This document shows positions 62,366 to 64,000 of a DNA stretch of 64,000 bases, piece by piece. The stretch covers positions 48,757 through 112,756 of the forward strand of contig NZ_JANRMI010000007.1 in NCBI RefSeq assembly GCF_029531655.1. The letters run 5' to 3'. Under the pieces are notes generated by a model, which was not told the DNA's origin, made no database searches, and saw only the letters and a program-made list of their open reading frames with translations. Every line of letters begins with the position of its first letter. The stretch's first letter is position 1. Both the position numbers and the translations under genes were made by a program. This stretch comes from Bdellovibrio svalbardensis (GTDB lineage: Bacteria > Bdellovibrionota > Bdellovibrionia > Bdellovibrionales > Bdellovibrionaceae).

Positions 62366-62983
62366 ATGAAGATATTCCTGTTTGCACCCGTCTTAAGACA
62401 TGGCTCGTTCAATAAAAAACTCATCCGCATTGCGCACGAAATTGTCAGCAACTTCCCCGAAGTCCAAGCCGAGCTCCATGAGTTCAACGAATTCCCTATG
62501 CCCGTTTACGACGGGGATCTAGAAACCACCGAAGGCATCCCTGATGGAGTCAAAAGCCTCGCAAAGAAAATTTCCGAAGCTGATGCCATCATCATCTCCA
62601 GCCCCGAATATAATGGAAGCATGCCAGGTCCATTTAAAAATGCAGTAGACTGGCTCTCTCGACTGAATCCCGTACCCTTGGAAGGAAAGCAAATCTGCCT
62701 TATTGGTGCATCCCAAGGATATTTCGCCGCCATCAAGGGCAACTTCCACAGCAGAGTCCCTCTGCACGTTCTAAAGGCTTATGTTTATCCCGATTACTTT
62801 GGAGTCGCCTATGCTCAAAAAGCTTTCGACGAAAAAGATCAATTGAAGGACCCAAAACAAAAAGAGCTCCTTCAGAACTTACTGCAAAACTTCATTCACT
62901 ACGCTTCACGTACAGAAACACCATTCGACAGACTCAATGAATTTTTTGAAGAACAAAAGCACCAGCAACATCCTCCGCAGTAA
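62366..62983 (+). CDS. NAD(P)H-dependent FMN reductase-family protein
   Basis: A 205-aa flavodoxin-fold oxidoreductase starting at the ATG behind GAGGAA (an ATG five codons earlier lacks a site). LRHGSFNKKLIRIA is the FMN phosphate loop and SPEYNGSMPGPFKNAVDWLSR the isoalloxazine-contact block, typical of azoreductase or chromate-reductase relatives. It reduces FMN or quinones with NAD(P)H. A hydrophilic C-terminal tail of about 20 residues ends Gln/His-rich. Single gene. Confidence 0.9.
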   Translation: MKIFLFAPVLRHGSFNKKLIRIAHEIVSNFPEVQAELHEFNEFPMPVYDGDLETTEGIPDGVKSLAKKISEADAIIISSPEYNGSMPGPFKNAVDWLSRLNPVPLEGKQICLIGASQGYFAAIKGNFHSRVPLHVLKAYVYPDYFGVAYAQKAFDEKDQLKDPKQKELLQNLLQNFIHYASRTETPFDRLNEFFEEQKHQQHPPQ

Positions 62984-63105
62984 GCATGGGCCTAATTTCA
63001 CACTGCAACGAAGTTTCAAAGCACCATAAATGGCCACAAATAATGCATGCCTATGAGTGAAGGAAATAAATCTAACGATCTAGAGCTATCAAAGGGCAAA
63101 AAAAA

Positions 63106-63130
63106 GCCACTAAGATTTTACCTTAGTGGC
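63106..63130 (-). terminator. Terminator of the SMR transporter gene
   Basis: 9-bp stem (63106-63114 with 63122-63130), 7-nt loop; on the minus strand eight T follow (read from the A run before 63106). Confidence 0.85.
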
Positions 63131-63164
63131 TCTAGCATTTAAAAATAGACGACCATGCGATCAA

Positions 63165-63605
63165 TTATCCAGAATTTCGATCTACCAATGGAGCACGCTG
63201 CGCCGGAACCGTCGCATTCGCTGCAGGTATGCGCTTCAATTCTTTGAGATTCTCAGCTTCAGCAACTTGCTCTTTAGATTGCGGCGATTGCTGACCACTG
63301 AAGTTCAGCATCACAACTCCTAAAATGATCAGACTAGTCGCCATAACTTTCTGAAGTGGCAGAGGCTCATTGAATATTAGCAAACCTACAACTGCCATAA
63401 TGGCTGTTCCCACGCCTGCCCAAATCGCATAGACAATGCTCACAGGCAAAGTTTTTAAAGCAACTGTGAGACATACAAAGCAGATTCCAGAACATACAAT
63501 CATAAGTATGGATGGAACCACCTTTGTAAATCCCTCAGCATACTTCATGCTGATCGTACCCAATATCTCGAAAATGATGGCCGCCGCCAAATACACGTAT
63601 GCCAT
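63165..63605 (-). CDS. Small multidrug resistance (EmrE/QacE-type) transporter
   Basis: A 146-aa four-helix SMR exporter. The essential membrane Glu is Glu13 in AAIIFEILGTISMKYAEGF, with YAIWAGVGTAIMAVVG in helix 3. The GT-x-x-MK pattern is EmrE/QacE-like rather than SugE/Gdx. A polar C-terminal tail of about 42 residues is unusual, since most SMRs end near residue 105-110. Its leader on the minus strand has two hairpins. Confidence 0.9.
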   Translation of the reverse strand: MAYVYLAAAIIFEILGTISMKYAEGFTKVVPSILMIVCSGICFVCLTVALKTLPVSIVYAIWAGVGTAIMAVVGLLIFNEPLPLQKVMATSLIILGVVMLNFSGQQSPQSKEQVAEAENLKELKRIPAANATVPAQRAPLVDRNSG

Positions 63606-63966
63606 AAGACACCCCTAAGCATCAGACCTTTCTTCGTATTCAATTTTTTATCCCCGTGTCTCGGATGATTTACCGAGAGATCTTTTTTGAACTTAGTCGT
63701 AAAAAAGACTTAAAAAGCGTACAGGAAAAGATTCCTGTGGTTTTGATAGGATTAGAATAACACAGGCCCAAGCGAAATGCTCTAGAGACTAGCCCAAAAC
63801 ATCATATGTAAGAGATTTCAACACTTTACAAACGAGACACAAAGCCAAAACTCACTATATTTGGGCTCAAAACAATCATTTTTTAGTTTATTAATGAAGA
63901 CCTTTTAGATCATTTTGAAACAATTCAAACTGTTATAATCTTATTATTGTTTACAATTTGGATAAT
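63606..63966. other. 360-bp intergenic region with two leader hairpins
   Basis: Holds a 6-bp hairpin (63659-63664 with 63673-63678) and a 7-bp hairpin (63721-63727 with 63732-63738) upstream of the SMR gene. No gene seen. They may be regulatory; no known riboswitch could be matched. Confidence 0.4.
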
Positions 63967-63996
63967 AAAAAACCCGATCTGTTTCCAGACCGGGTT
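63965..63996 (-). terminator. Terminator of a gene beyond the right edge
   Basis: An 11-bp stem with one mismatch (63971-63981 with 63986-63996); the minus-strand product is followed by six T. It would end a minus-strand gene lying outside the window. Confidence 0.7.
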
Positions 63997-64000
63997 CAAG

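Noticed and set aside
63606..63760. Possible guanidine (ykkC-type) riboswitch before the SMR gene
   Set aside because: Two hairpins and an ACACGG string are present, but loops do not match mini-ykkC (ACGR) and the conserved guanidine-I core is missing; the transporter looks EmrE- rather than Gdx-like.
1..64000. CRISPR array
   Set aside because: No series of equal repeats with unique spacers; the only tandem arrays are three 26-bp units at 44.75 kb without spacers and a 2x16-bp repeat at 62.07 kb.

Overview
The window reads as a chromosomal stretch of a Gram-negative bacterium with a periplasm: RND/TolC efflux, an Mla-type lipid transport operon, a LolC/E-like permease, diaminopimelate biosynthesis, a Tat-exported HiPIP and many Sec signal peptides. 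The wealth of small secreted hydrolases and of genes of unknown function, together with the enzyme mix, is what I would expect of a Bdellovibrio-like predatory bacterium (Bdellovibrionota). That assignment is inference from content, not from a marker gene. Coding density is high and base composition by eye is in the upper 40s %GC, except for an AT- and pyrimidine-rich patch at about 25.8-26.4 kb.

Layout. 0-4.5 kb: five genes on the + strand ending in tryptophan 2,3-dioxygenase, with an arginase-fold hydrolase, a threonine-aldolase-like PLP enzyme and a creatininase-family hydrolase: an amino-acid/amide catabolic operon. 4.5-7.9 kb: PPK2 divergent from a SulP transporter, then a small methyltransferase-like gene. 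8.1-16.9 kb: htpG, a Bcp peroxiredoxin with a lipoprotein, fadD, HiPIP, an exported L,D-transpeptidase-like protein overlapping a MerC-like gene tail to tail, and SelO. 17.0-21.9 kb: an RND pump with TolC but no adaptor gene, and a Cys-rich lipoprotein. 22.2-23.9 kb: an exported HNH nuclease, an RluA pseudouridine synthase and tRNA-Leu(UAA).

23.9-27.7 kb is the accessory part. A serine-recombinase element abuts the tRNA-Leu gene. Its recombinase is split into two frames at a run of seven A, it is preceded by a 61-aa ORF and a putative 7-codon leader, and about 130 bp further upstream lies a 92-nt nested inverted repeat. Beyond it come a secreted protein of unknown function, a Fis-type HTH fragment and short repeats. 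27.7-36.5 kb is a run of secreted or membrane proteins (GNAT-like, TetR regulator, CX5R phosphatase, CPBP protease, PAP2 phosphatase, CHAD, ASH-like, HExxH metalloprotease-like).

36.5-40 kb: aspartate 4-decarboxylase with the aspartate:alanine antiporter, a known energy-conserving pair. 40.9-46.4 kb: an IMPDH/GMPR-family enzyme, murI, lysA, an MpaA-like murein peptide amidase and dapD, i.e. making and recycling of D-Glu, DAP and lysine. 46.5-50.3 kb: a LolC/E-like permease and an mlaE-mlaF-mlaD-like operon whose ATPase is degenerate in nearly every catalytic motif. 50.4-54.1 kb: DUF218, RidA, a beta-barrel, a degenerate HD-GYP protein and a chalcone-isomerase-like protein. 54.2-61.9 kb: a complete kdpABCDE potassium system. 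62.3-64 kb: an FMN reductase and an SMR transporter.

Two families of dispersed hairpin elements were found: a GAA-loop hairpin (8.1, 44.75-44.83 and 45.5 kb) and a 26-nt palindrome with a conserved flank lying between convergent genes (10.0 and 46.4 kb). Both show compensatory base changes, so the structure rather than the sequence appears to be conserved. Operator, promoter and terminator calls are by eye.
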